64,000 bases of DNA from Puccinellia tenuiflora (Eukaryota; Streptophyta; Magnoliopsida; Poales; Poaceae), in NCBI GenBank assembly GCA_012064385.1, contig QRDG01001524.1, positions 677,766 to 741,765 on the forward strand, given 5' to 3'. The notes beneath the pieces are model-generated. The model was not told where the DNA came from and searched no databases. It worked only from the letters and a program-made list of their open reading frames with translations. The translations under genes and the position numbers were made by a program. Below are positions 54,397-64,000 of the stretch, one piece after another. Position 1 is the first letter of the stretch. The number at the start of each line of letters is the position of its first letter.

Positions 54397-56221
54397 AGGA
54401 AGGTCTGGTCAGGATCTTGATCCATCTCTCTCTTCAAATGATAATGATATGCATTTTGAGGATCAAGGTCTTCACATCGGTCAAGACGGGGACGTAAATG
54501 ATCAAGTGATACCTCCAAGGTGCAATGAGGATATCGAAGCCCGTCGTAGAGCTAGAGTTGCAAGAACCATGGAACTTCGTGAGCATACTCTTGAGAAGGT
54601 GATTGGTGATGTGAGAGGAAAGGTGTCCACCCGGAGGCAATTGGCAAACTTTAGTGATCATCAAGCTCACATTGCCATGGTGGAACCGAAGAAGGTGTCC
54701 GAAGCTCTTGAAGATCCGGATTGGTTGGACGCCATGCATGAAGAGCTCAACAATTTCGAGCGCAATAAAGTTTGGAAGCTAGTTGAGAAGCCAAAGGAGT
54801 GCCGCAATGTTATTGGCACAAAATGGATTTTCAAGAACAAGCAAGATGAACATGGCATGGTTGTGAGGAACAAGGTTAGATTGGTGGCTCAAGGGTACTC
54901 TCAAGTTGAAGGCATTGATTTTGGAGAGACCTATGCTCCCGTGGCTCGCCTTGAGTCCATCCGTATCCTTCTTGCTTATGCATCCCGTTATAAATTTAAA
55001 TTGCAACAAATGGATGTTAAAAGTGCCTTTCTCAATGGTCCCTTAAAGGAGTTGGTGTTTGTTAAGCAACCCCCGGGGTTCGAGGACCCCGACTTCCCTA
55101 ACCATGTCTACAAGCTTGATAAGGTGCTCTATGGACTTAAACATGCCCCACGTGCCTGGTATGAGCACCTTAGAGAGTTATTGCTAGACCGTGGATTTGA
55201 AGTTGGGCAAATTGATCCCACTCTTTTTACTAAGAGGGTTAAAGGGGAACTTTTCGTATGCCAACTATATGTTGATGATATTATCTTTGGCTCATCTAAC
55301 AAAGTTTTTAATGATGAATTTTCAAAGCTTATGACCGATAGGTTTGAGATGTCTATGATGGGTGAGTTGAAGTTCTTCCTTGGATTTGAGATCAAGCAAT
55401 TGAGAGGAGAAATATTCATTAGCCAAGCAAAATATATTCAAGACATACTCAAGAGGTTTAATATGGTGAATGCTAAGGAGAAGAAAACTCCTATGGATAC
55501 CAAATGCCATCTACAACTTAACCCAAAGGGTATAGATGTGGATCAAAAGCTCTACCGCTCCATGATAGGTTCATTGCTTTACCTTTGTGCATCTAGACCC
55601 GATATTATGTTGAGTGTAGGTGTGTGTGCAAGGTATCAAGCGGCTCCTAAGGAAAGCCACATGTTGGCGGTCAAGAGAATCCTACGATATTTGGTTCATA
55701 CCCCAAGGTTCGGTTTGTGGTACCCAAGGGATTCAACTTTCACTCTTAGTGGGTACACGGATTCGGATTGGGCCGGTGATCAAGATGATAGGAAATCAAC
55801 TTCCGGGGCTTGCCAATTTCTTGGTAGGTCCTTGGTGAGTTGGTCTTCTAAGAAGTAAAATTGCATCTCTCTCTCCACCGCCGAAGCCGAGTATGTGGCC
55901 GCCGCTAGTGCATGCACTCAATTGTTATGGATGAGGCAAACTTTAAAAGAATACGGTGTCAATTGTGACAAAGTGCCTCTTTTGTGTGACAATGAGAGTG
56001 CTATCAAGATCGCCTACAACCCGGTGTAACATTCAAGAACCATGCATATTGAGATTCCTCATCACTTCATTCGGGATCATGTTGCCCATGGAGATATTGA
56101 GCTAGCATATGTGCCAACCAAAGACCAACTTGCCGATATATTCACGGAGCCACTTGATGAAGCAAGATTCACTTATTTTAGGAATGAGCTAAATATCGTG
56201 GATTCAAGGAGCTTGGCTTGA
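54359..56221 (+). pseudogene. Sirevirus-like reverse transcriptase and RNase H
   Basis: RT starts with WLDAMHEELNNFERNKVWKL and contains QMDVKSAFLNG (first catalytic Asp) and LYVDDIIFG (YVDD). It then reads SLLYLCASRPDI. RNase H has YTDSDWAGDQDDRKSTSG, STAEAEYVAA and LLCDNESA, and ends with HIEIPHHFIRDHV to TGA at 56219-56221. In-frame TAA codons at 55856-55858 and 56027-56029 interrupt RNase H. Both fall where glutamine is normal. The RT active site is intact. Confidence 0.88.
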
Positions 56222-57046
56222 CCATCTTGCACACACATATATAGGTTGAATATATATTTTTTTTAGGTGTAGGCATGAATTTAGGGGGAGTGTTGTCCTA
56301 ATAAATTGGGCTCTCCCTCCCCCCAATTATGCCTAAAGTAAAAATTCATTTATCTCTATCTTCAATTAATGAATTGTGAGCTTAAATGACAAGTATTGGT
56401 TATGAACCCAAGATATATCTTCGCAGTGTCGTGCCATAAACTCTTACATGGTGGCCTAGGCCACCGACCTCTTCTTTATGAAGAGTTGGCTCTTTTGGTG
56501 TTTTATTGGTCTTTATTGCAAATCTTTTTGTTCTTATGGGAAACTCACTCAATCTTGGAATTTATTGAATTTGTTTCTTGCAAGTTGAGTGTGACATACC
56601 ATCTCAGTTTGTGAAATCTATCCCATGCCCCATCTTGCCCCAAAACTTGCTCCTCTTGCCACATACATGTCCAACACCATATATTGCATTTCTGAGCAGT
56701 GGGGGCCGGAGACTCCGGTGTTTAACATCGGAGACTCCGGTCTGACCATAGTCTCCGCCCTAAGCCACGGAGATTCCGGTTACACCGGAGACTCCGGTGC
56801 GCTTAGGCCGGAGACTCCGGTCTCAGCGTTTTCCAGGGGCTCCTAAAGGGGATCGGGGTGAGGAGTTGAATCACAACTCCTCTTCCACCCCCAACCCCTA
56901 AACCACCCCCTGCCGCCGCCCCTGTCTGGAGAAGCACCTCCGGCCACCCCCAACCGCCGAAATCCGCCGTGCCGCCGGCCCCCTCCACCTCTCCAACATC
57001 GGGGACCTTTCTCCCCATTGTTGGAACTCACCATGAAGGGTCAAGG
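56222..57046 (+). other. 3' non-coding tail of the sirevirus-like element
   Basis: It contains a PPT-like TTTAGGGGGAG (56280-56290) but no LTR start behind it. From 56700 to 56830 there are CCGGAGACTCCGG palindromes (three exact copies plus variants), in the reverse orientation to those in the LTR. It then runs into a C-rich stretch. The tail is interrupted at 57047 by the Tat-like Gypsy (probable TSD CAAGG, 57042-57046). The 3' LTR should be beyond the window. Confidence 0.6.
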
Positions 57047-57929
57047 TGTTAGCACCCGTTTTTGGCAGGTCCCAGGTTCGAGCTCACTGAAGAAAAGGAA
57101 GACCCGGCAGAAGTTAACCCGGCGGGAGTTAACCCGGTTTTGGTCAGAAACCGGGTCACAGGTTCAAGCTCACTCGGAAGATGGACGACTCGGAGAGGAC
57201 CTGGGATGACGACCCGGCAGGAGTTAACTCGGCAGGCAGAACCCGGCTTACTCGGGACCCGGTGTAGTTCAAACTCGAAGCTTCTTGAAGATTCCACAAG
57301 CTGCGCTAGAGATGCCGGTCGCGAAGTGACTTGATGCTTGCCAAGCCCAAGACAGAGGTCGGTGGCGCCAGAAGGAGTTCGGGATCAACCCGGAAGAACA
57401 GAAGGTAGCTTTCCAAAAGGACGCCGGAAACGACACTTGCAGTCCGGATCCTACACGACGCCGGCCAGGAATCCTACCTAGTTTAGAAGTAGAAACCGAC
57501 CTATGCTATGAGTTGTAATCCTTGTAGAAGTACAATGCTTGTACGGGAAAGTCTAGCCGCCTCGTTATATATATGTAGGAGGTGACGGCCGATTGAAATT
57601 AAATAAACAATCGACAATCAATACCAAACCTTACTTTTTACCCTCAAACCCTTGTTCCTGCTTCCGTTATTCGGCGACTTCAGGAGAGTTCATCGAATAT
57701 CGACAATCAAGTTGAGAGCGATCCAATCCGGCTTAACACAGCCAATCGGCGCCGGTTTCCTCCGATGGGGTCCCTCCCGAGGGGCTGGGGCGTCTAGTTC
57801 TAAAAGAATCGGCTTGCTATCTTGCGTATCGCGCTGCAGGTCGGTCTCCCGCGGGGCGAGTTGCGGAGTATCTCCCCCGGCACCGCGGGTACACGAGGAT
57901 GTGTTTGTGTAACGCATTTTAATCGCAAC
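57047..57929 (+). repeat. 5' LTR of the Tat-like element
   Basis: 883 bp from TGTTAGCACCCG to CGCAACA, followed by the PBS. It contains a TATA box (TATATATA, 57566-57573) and repeated ACCCGG / GTTAACCCGG motifs at 57100-57260. The partner LTR is beyond the window, so the boundaries rest on the TGTT..AACA ends and the PBS. Confidence 0.75.
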
Positions 57930-57936
57930 ACACTTT

Positions 57937-57954
57937 TTGGCGACTCCGCTGGGG
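57937..57954 (+). promoter_or_regulatory. Primer binding site, tRNA-Arg type
   Basis: TGGCGACTCCGCTGGGGA lies seven bases after the LTR. Its complement ends CAGCGGAGTCGCCA, which fits my memory of a plant tRNA-Arg acceptor end plus CCA. It is not the Met site used by the other elements here. The tRNA identity should be verified. Confidence 0.65.
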
Positions 57955-57986
57955 ACGGGATTTCTAAACCTAAATCGGGCAACACA

Positions 57987-59903
57987 ATGATCAGTTCTAA
58001 GGCTAGAGATCTGTCCGGCATCACCGCTGACAACATCATCAAGCCTACTCTCAAGGATTTGTAGAAGGCACAACGCCAAGGTCTGGATGAGTGGAAGAAG
58101 AAGATAAGCGAGGAGTTTGAGGCACTGCGACTCAAGCGGGAGCAAGAATATGAAGAGTTGTACTTGGCCAGTTTCAAGTTGGATCGGCAAGGCATAACCG
58201 CGCCGATCAAGGAACCAGAATATGTACCTCTGAACATCAACACCGACACTTCCGCTGTAAGTAACATTATCTTTTCTCATGAGCAAATAGCCGAAATTCA
58301 GTTTCATGTTTCACAAGGTACGAATACTGTTTATAATGCTGTGCTGGAACATGAGAAGGCTAAGAAAAACACCATCCAAGCTCAAACATCGGACACACAA
58401 CCGATGAGCCCGAACAGGGAAAACCGGATTGTTAGCGCATTGCCTTGTCCGACTCCGATCCGAAGTTCACCCTACCCGACAGGTCAGACGGGACCAGCGG
58501 TGCAACTTCTGGGACGTGAGTCAATGCCGAATTCAAATTCGGCTCCTTGGATGCAATCTGGCCCTGTGACCAATTCTGCTCCTGGTCCAAGTCAATCGGC
58601 CAGTATGGACGATTTAGTGGTAGAATTCAATAGGAAATTGGACCAGATAGCATACGATAAACTCGGGGTTAGGCTGAGACCTAGGACCTACACTAAACCC
58701 TATCCCGAGTATTTTGATTTACAACCCTTCCCACCTGGCTATAGAGTTCCCGAGTTTTCTAAGTTTAATGGGGTGGATAACAAATCGACATGGGAGCATA
58801 TTAGTCAATATTTAGCTCAATTAGGCGAGGCTAATCATGATCATATCAAAGTTTGCATGTTCTCTTTGTCGCTAACCGGGGTTGCGTTTTATTGGTTTTC
58901 GGCTTTAGCTCCTAATTCTATACACACTTGGTTTCATTTGGAGCAAAAGTTTCATAATCACTTCTATGCCAGAGAGATCGAGTTAAAATTGTCTCATCTT
59001 ACGTCGGTTAGGCAAAAGCATGATGAATCGGTATCCGATTATATCAAGAGATTTAGAAACACTAGAAATCGATGTTATAGCTTGGTGATAACCGAGAGAG
59101 ATATGGCCGACTTAGTTTTTAACGGGTTAAGGACGTATCTAAGAGAGAAGCTAGAAGGACACGAGTTTTCTTCTATCGGTCAGGTTCAGGAGAGAGCTCT
59201 GGCTCATGAAAGCCGAGTTAATGAGTCCAAAGACTCGCATCGGATGAGCAGGGGTCGGCTTAACGCTGTCGAATATGACGCCGACTCCGGTGATGAAACC
59301 GATGTCTACGTAGCCGAGTTTGTTTGGCCGAGTAAGGCCAAACCCTTTGTGTGTGATGACCTAAAACTGGTTCGTAAAAACCAGGATGATGAGGTAAGGT
59401 GTAGCTTTGACGTAGGCAAATGTGATAGAATATTTGATGCCTTGTTAAAGGATAAAGTGATCCGAGTTAATCATGTTATACCGTCACCCGATGAATTAAG
59501 GCGACGTGCTTATTGCAAGTATCACAATTCTTTCTCTCATGCTACTAATGATTGCAATGTCTTTCATCGACAGATTCAATCAGCCCTCAATGATGGACGA
59601 TTAAGCTTTGCCGGCATGGCCATTGACACACAGCCGTTCCCAATGAACGTGCTAGATCTCGAGGGAAAGAAAGTTCTTCTTCGGCCAGAAGCGGCCGAAG
59701 GCGCTAACAAATCTAATGTGGTTATTGGTGAGCCCAGGAAAGAAGCCGGTGTCAAGGAAGCAAGGAGAGAGATCACATTGACCCGACAACCCGATGGAAA
59801 GGAGGTTATCAAGATCACCGTCAAGAACTCCACACTCGGGGGGCAGCAACCACCAGCAAGAAAATCCGGAATCTGGAACTTGGGGGGCAACCTCGGTTCA
59901 TGA
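57987..59903 (+). pseudogene. Tat-like Gag
   Basis: The ATG at 57987 starts MISSKARDLSG. A TAG at 58062-58064 interrupts, and the frame then stays open to TGA at 59901-59903. A helical N-terminus (EFEALRLKREQEYEEL) precedes a low-complexity region. The retrotransposon gag core follows (WEHISQYLAQLGE; FYWFSALAPNSIHTW; LSHLTSVRQKHDESVSDYI), about 58780-59160. A C-x2-H-x4-H-x4-C knuckle variant (YCKYHNSFSHATNDC) is at 59511-59555. The stop overlaps the next frame's ATG (ATGA). Confidence 0.8.
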
Positions 59904-60979
59904 AGCCCAAGAACCCGGAAGTCGGCAAATGGAAAACGAATCAAGTTGAATACAAGCCAAAGAAGATCAAGCCGACTTTCGATATGTTGCTGAACAAATA
60001 TATGCGCCAGGCCGGGTCTAAGGTAACCCGGCAACAAGGGAAGCGACCGAGGTCACCATCTACCGAGAGAAGCTACCGGCATCAAGAATCGGCTGGGGAA
60101 TCCAAGCGTCAAGTAACCCGGCAAACTGTGCAAAGCCGACTCGTCTATCCCGGTGATTCCTCGTATTGGCGAGTCAAGGAGCAAGGAGCCAAGGCAGCCG
60201 ACATAGAGAGGAGGTTGATCCCGGACAAATCGTTGGTCATTGGGACACATGTGTTGAAGCTAAAGGACCCGGTTACAGAGCCAGCAACTGATAAACCGAT
60301 ACTTGCTATCGTGCCTAAAGCGACATCCAGTGACCATGAAGCCGGATCCAGCCAAACCGAGGTAGCTAAACCCCGGGATCCAAAATACACTCAGCCAAAG
60401 TGGTGCCCGCCGGGTATAACGAAGACACAGAAGCGGAAACTGCAAAGGGCAAGGAACCGGGAAAAGGCAGAAAAGGAGGCCGAGCAAGCCAGAGACGCCA
60501 AGTTTAACGCTGAAAGACCAATGGTGTCAGCTCAAGTGTGGGTACCAAAGCCGAAGCTTCCTTTGATGATTAGACCGAGTTCTACCATGAATAGCAAGAC
60601 AGGGCCGGTTCCTGTACCGGCCATTACTTATTCATCATGGGCAGATGAGGTGGAAGCAGCAGATTTGGAGGCAAAGGACAAGTCGACATCAGACGAGTCG
60701 GACGCCGAGTCAGCCAATGGAGACTCGGGAGATGATTCGATGAGCGAGGATCCGGCAGGAAACTCGGAGTTGGCGATGAATGACTCGGAGAATCCACCAG
60801 ATGAAGAGCTACTGGATTACGAGAGCACGCCAACTCGAGTAGGTATGGACATTAACATGGTATATTATTTACCTGTTGAATTTCATGCTGTGGAAGAAGA
60901 AGCCGAGGTAGCACAGATTAACTTCGGACCCAAGAATGCTATCTTTGAGAAACCTGAGGGAGATAATCAAGCACCTTAA
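59900..60979 (+). pseudogene. Tat-like Gag-Pol linker region
   Basis: 359 codons, basic at first (KPKNPEVGKWKTNQVEYKPK), then Lys/Arg/Glu-rich, with a highly acidic Asp/Ser/Glu segment (60660-60840). It ends near GPKNAIFEKPEG, which normally leads into the protease. The frame then breaks at about 60955-60965. It probably was one frame with gag and protease originally. It has no enzyme motif of its own. Confidence 0.65.
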
Positions 60980-61526
60980 GCCTTTGTACGTCAGAGGGCA
61001 TATCAACGGGAAGCCGGTTACCAGGATGATGGTTGATGGAGGAGCCGTGGTAAACCTAATGCCGTATTCTGTCTTCAAGAAATTACAATTAGATGATGAT
61101 GATCTCATGAAGACGAACATGGTATTGAACGGGTTCGAAGGAGGAGAAGGAGTAGAAGCCAAAGGAGTTATTAGTTTGGAGCTTACAATGGGAAGCAAGA
61201 CCTTGGCTACTGCGTTCTTCGTTGCCGAGGTGCAAGGGAATTACAACGTGTTACTCGGACGAGATTGGCTCCATGCAAATCAATGTGTGCCATCTACCAT
61301 GCACCAGCAACTCGTACAATGGATCGACGATGAGATTGAAGTCGTTCATGCTGATAACTCGGCATGTATTGCCTTAGCCGAGTCCATTGTTGATTGGCAA
61401 CACTCCAATGTCACATGTCTTTCGGGACGTGACTTATCCGGGTTCGATTTCCTGAGTGCTACCAGGGACGGATTCGTGCCAGTATCCTTAAAGCCGGTTG
61501 GAGATAATCGGCTACGTCTTAAATAA
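60936..61526 (+). pseudogene. Tat-like aspartic protease region
   Basis: It contains LYVRGHINGKPVTRMMVDGG, in which the active site is DGG rather than DTG/DSG, as is usual in Tat elements as far as I recall. NVLLGRDWLHANQCVPS forms the second hydrophobic motif. It stops at TAA 61524-61526; RT continues in the frame of 61498. Confidence 0.75.
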
Positions 61527-63179
61527 AATGGATCCCAACAGCAGTGAGTGGTTGCAGAAGCGTCTGGACAAGTATCGGGCAGAGAGGAATGATATGTGTG
61601 AAGCAATTGAAGAACCAGATGACATGGATAAGTTGGGACAAGGTTTTACGTCGGCCGACCCACTCAAAGAAGTGGATATCGGGGGTGGCACTATTCCTAG
61701 GCCGACATTTGTAAGCCGGAATTTAGAAGCCGATTATAAATCCGAGTTAATCGCGCTAGTGAAGTAATACGTGGACTGCTTTGCCTGGGAGTACCACGAG
61801 ATGCCCGGGTTAAGTCGAGAGCTCGTTGAGCATCGGTTACCGATAAAGACCGGTTTCAGACCATATAAACAACCATCTCGCAAATTCAACCCGGCAATAT
61901 ATGATCGGATCAAAGAAGAGATTGGCCGGCTTCTAAAAGCCAATTTTATCCGGTCTTGCAAGTATGCCGAGTGGATTTCCAGCATTGTGCCGGTCGAGAA
62001 GAAAGGATCCGGTAAGATCAGAGCATGCATAGACTTCCGAGATCTGAATCGAGCTACGCCCAAAGATGAATATCCTATGCCAATAGCTGACATGCTTATC
62101 AATGACGCCTCGGGACACCAAGTCATCAGCTTTCTGGACGGAAATACGGGGTACAATCAAATATTCATGGCCGAAGAAGACTCGGCCAAGACAGCTTTTC
62201 GCTGCCCTGGGTTCGTTGGTTTATTCGAGTGGACGGTAATGACCTTTGGATTAAAGAATGCCGGAGCCACGTATCAGAGAGCGATGAACTTGATATTTCA
62301 TGATCTTCTTGGAGTCATATTGGAAGTGTACATTGATGATGTGGTTGTTAAATCGGACAGCGAGTTAAATCATTTGGCCGACTTACGACTCGCGTTTGAA
62401 AGGATGAGGAAGTATGGGCTCAAGATGAATCCGTTGAAGTGTGCTTTTGGCGTATCGGCTGGGAGGTTTCTCGGTTTTATCATACATGAATCCGGCATAG
62501 AAATTGATTCGGCAAAGATTGAGGCTATCCAGAAACTACAGGCGCCGAGTTGTAAAAAGGACATGCAGAAATTCCTAGGCAAGGTAAATTATTTGAGAAG
62601 ATTTATTACTAACGTGTCTGGAAAAGTTGATGCATTCACAAAGATACTTCGGCTCAAAAATGATGACGAGTTCACCTGGGGGGCAAAGCAGCAAGAAGCA
62701 TTTGATAGAATAAAAGCTTGTTTGTCTAAACGTCCGGTTCTGAGGAAACCGAGTCGTGGTCTACCGTTCCGGATTTACATTGCTGCCGAGGAAAAGGTGA
62801 TTGGGGCAGATTTAACTCAAGAGGCTGAAGGATAGGAGTACGTCATCACATACCTAAGCCGGCGACTGCTGGATGCCGAGTCAAGGTACAGCTTTGTGGA
62901 AAGGTTGTGCTTGTCTCTTTATTTTGCTTGCACCAAATTGCGCCATTATCTTTTATCTAGTGAGTGCAAGGTTCTTAGTCAGACCGATGTCATCAAACAC
63001 ATGATACATAGGCCGATTCTCAGTGGACGAATCGGCAAATGGGCATATGGGTTGATCGAGTATGATTTGGCTTACGAACCTCTCAAATCTGTGAAAGGCC
63101 AGGTTGTGGCTGATTTAATTGTTGAACATCGGATTGATTTAGAGCTAGAAGCCGACTTACATGTTGTGTCGGCTGTACC
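61498..63179 (+). pseudogene. Tat-like reverse transcriptase and RNase H
   Basis: A single frame with TAA at 61765-61767 and TAG at 62833-62835. RT contains YVDCFAWEYHEMPG, RACIDFRDLNRATPKDEYP, SFLDGNTGYNQI and EVYIDDVVVKS (YIDD active site). RNase H has LPFRIYIAAEEKVIGADLTQE, where an alanine stands in the place of the usual first catalytic Asp, then YLSRRLLDAESRY and LLSSECKVLSQTDVIKHM. Near 63180 the reading continues in another frame into a second RNase H-like domain. Confidence 0.82.
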
Positions 63180-63551
63180 GTGGAAACTTATTTTGATGGT
63201 TCAGTTTGCAGTAGTGGACAAGGAATTGGCATTGTGTATGTTTCACTCCACGGTACTATCTTTGAAGCCTCTTGTCGTCTCAATTATTTTTGCACTAACA
63301 ATGAAGCCGAATACGAAGCTCTTCTATTCGGGTTAGTAATTTTGAAAGATGCAGGAGTGACTCATGTCGAGGCATATGGCGATTCACTTATCGTCCAGCA
63401 AGTGGCCAAGATCTTCCAATGCAATAATGGATCACTCAACACATATCTCGACAGGTGCCTGGATATCATGTCGACTCTGGATTACTTTTCTATATCTCAT
63501 GTTTCCAGGCAGGACAACTGTCTCACCAACAAGTTGGCACAGTATTTATAG
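63180..63551 (+). pseudogene. Second, archaeal-type RNase H-like domain of the Tat-like element
   Basis: METYFDGSVCSSGQGIGIVY, then NYFCTNNEAEYEALLFGL (conserved Glu), AYGDSLIVQQV (Asp) and HVSRQDN (the usual catalytic Asp/His region). This is the additional RNase H found in the Tat lineage. It ends at TAG 63549-63551 and is in a different frame from the upstream RNase H. Confidence 0.75.
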
Positions 63552-63596
63552 GGTTATCATGTCAGTAGAGGAGTATTTTTCACAGCAGAGAAGCCG

Positions 63597-64000
63597 ATGC
63601 TAGCTGTCGTCAATGACTCAGAAACTGGAGGAAAAACCAGGTCGTCTAACTCGGACGATGGAGGGAAAGCCGGGTTGTCTAATTCGGCTCCGAAGGAGTC
63701 TGGTGGAACTCGGTTAGCTGATTGGAGGACACCTATTATTGATTATCTGAAGAATCCGAGTCAGAAAACAAATAGGGTTGTTCGGCAGCTTGCTTTTTAA
63801 GTATACCTTGATAGATGACGAGTTATATCGCCGAACAGCCGATGGGCTTCTTCTTAAGTGCCTGGATGAAGATCAATCCCGGGTTGCCATGGGAGAGGTT
63901 CATGATGGATTATGCGGGACACATCAGTCGGCTCACAAGATGAAGTGGATGCTCAGACGAGCCGGGTTCTACTGGCCGACGATGATTAATGACTGCTTCC
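63597..64000 (+). pseudogene. Linker and integrase N-terminus of the Tat-like element (partial)
   Basis: A Gly/Ser/Thr-rich linker and WRTPIIDYLKNPS in one frame to TAA at 63798-63800. From 63811 another frame reads LYRRTADGLLLKCL, then EVHDGLCGTHQSAHK, the H-x4-H-type half of the integrase zinc-binding domain. FYWPTMINDC follows to the window end. The catalytic core lies beyond. Confidence 0.75.

Larger units (their letters stand above)
36523..57046 (+). mobile_element. Sirevirus-like Ty1/Copia element (copy 2), 5' LTR through pol
   Basis: Order: LTR 36523-37780, PBS, gag with coiled-coil ends, protease, integrase, RT, RNase H and a 3' non-coding tail. It is interrupted by the Tekay-like Gypsy at 39703-52207, and truncated on the right by the Tat-like Gypsy at 57047. 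The Copia domain order (integrase before RT), the long gag, the TTTAGGGGGAG motif after pol and the LTR shared with the 2232-3487 copy place it in the SIRE/Maximus lineage. Several frameshifts and stops show that it is inactive. Confidence 0.85.
57047..64000 (+). mobile_element. Tat-lineage Gypsy retrotransposon (runs off the window)
   Basis: Order: LTR, PBS, gag, linker, protease, RT, RNase H, a second RNase H-like domain, and integrase (only its zinc-binding N-terminus is inside). RT before integrase is the Gypsy order. The extra RNase H and the VDGGAVVNLMP protease motif point to the Tat lineage. Frame changes at about 59900, 60960, 61500, 63180 and 63800, and several stops, make it inactive. 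Confidence 0.85.

Overview
The window looks like plant nuclear DNA from a grass, most likely a Triticeae species (wheat, barley, rye or Aegilops group). Reasons: spliceosomal introns, two plant-type genes, several grass-type MITEs, and about 47 kb of nested LTR retrotransposons. One of these has the LTR end (TGTTGGAAATATGCCC on the minus strand) that I know from the BARE/WIS/Angela group of Triticeae.

Layout. 1-3487 is the 3' end of a Copia element that looks like the sirevirus (SIRE/Maximus) lineage: a large 3' ORF, polypurine motifs and a 1.26-kb 3' LTR. 3488-7560 is old intergenic DNA with a decayed NAM-associated-domain pseudogene, a hAT MITE with an 8-bp target duplication, a foldback element and a GC-rich TIR element. 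7560-12480 is an intact 14-exon gene for a four-RRM polypyrimidine tract-binding protein (PTB3 type, 444 codons). 14715-15981, on the minus strand, is a two-exon heavy-metal-associated isoprenylated protein (HIPP) gene with a one-base frameshift between its two HMA domains. 15982-23218 is gene-free apart from MITEs.

23219 to the window end is one retrotransposon nest, resolved by LTR ends and target-site duplications (TSDs). A Hopscotch-like Copia (23219-25973) is split by a BARE/Angela-like, gag-only Copia on the minus strand (25974-36522). That element received a solo Gypsy LTR in its gag (31066-34796, TSD ATCTC). It also received, in its 5' LTR, a sirevirus-like Copia on the plus strand (from 36523) whose LTR is the same family as the LTR at 2232-3487. 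The sirevirus was hit in its gag by a 12.5-kb Tekay-type chromodomain Gypsy on the minus strand (39703-52207, TSD TAGAC). It was hit again downstream of pol by a Tat-lineage Gypsy on the plus strand (57047 to beyond the window). The right halves of the outer three elements lie outside the window.

All retrotransposon coding regions carry stops or frameshifts, so none looks autonomous. The two host genes are unrelated in function: RNA processing for PTB, and metal binding at membranes for HIPP. The most unusual sequence feature is a family of 13-bp GC-rich palindromes clustered upstream of the LTR TATA box, and found in opposite orientation inside the coding region and 3' tail of the sirevirus. 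I found no bacterial-type system, CRISPR array, rRNA or tRNA gene.
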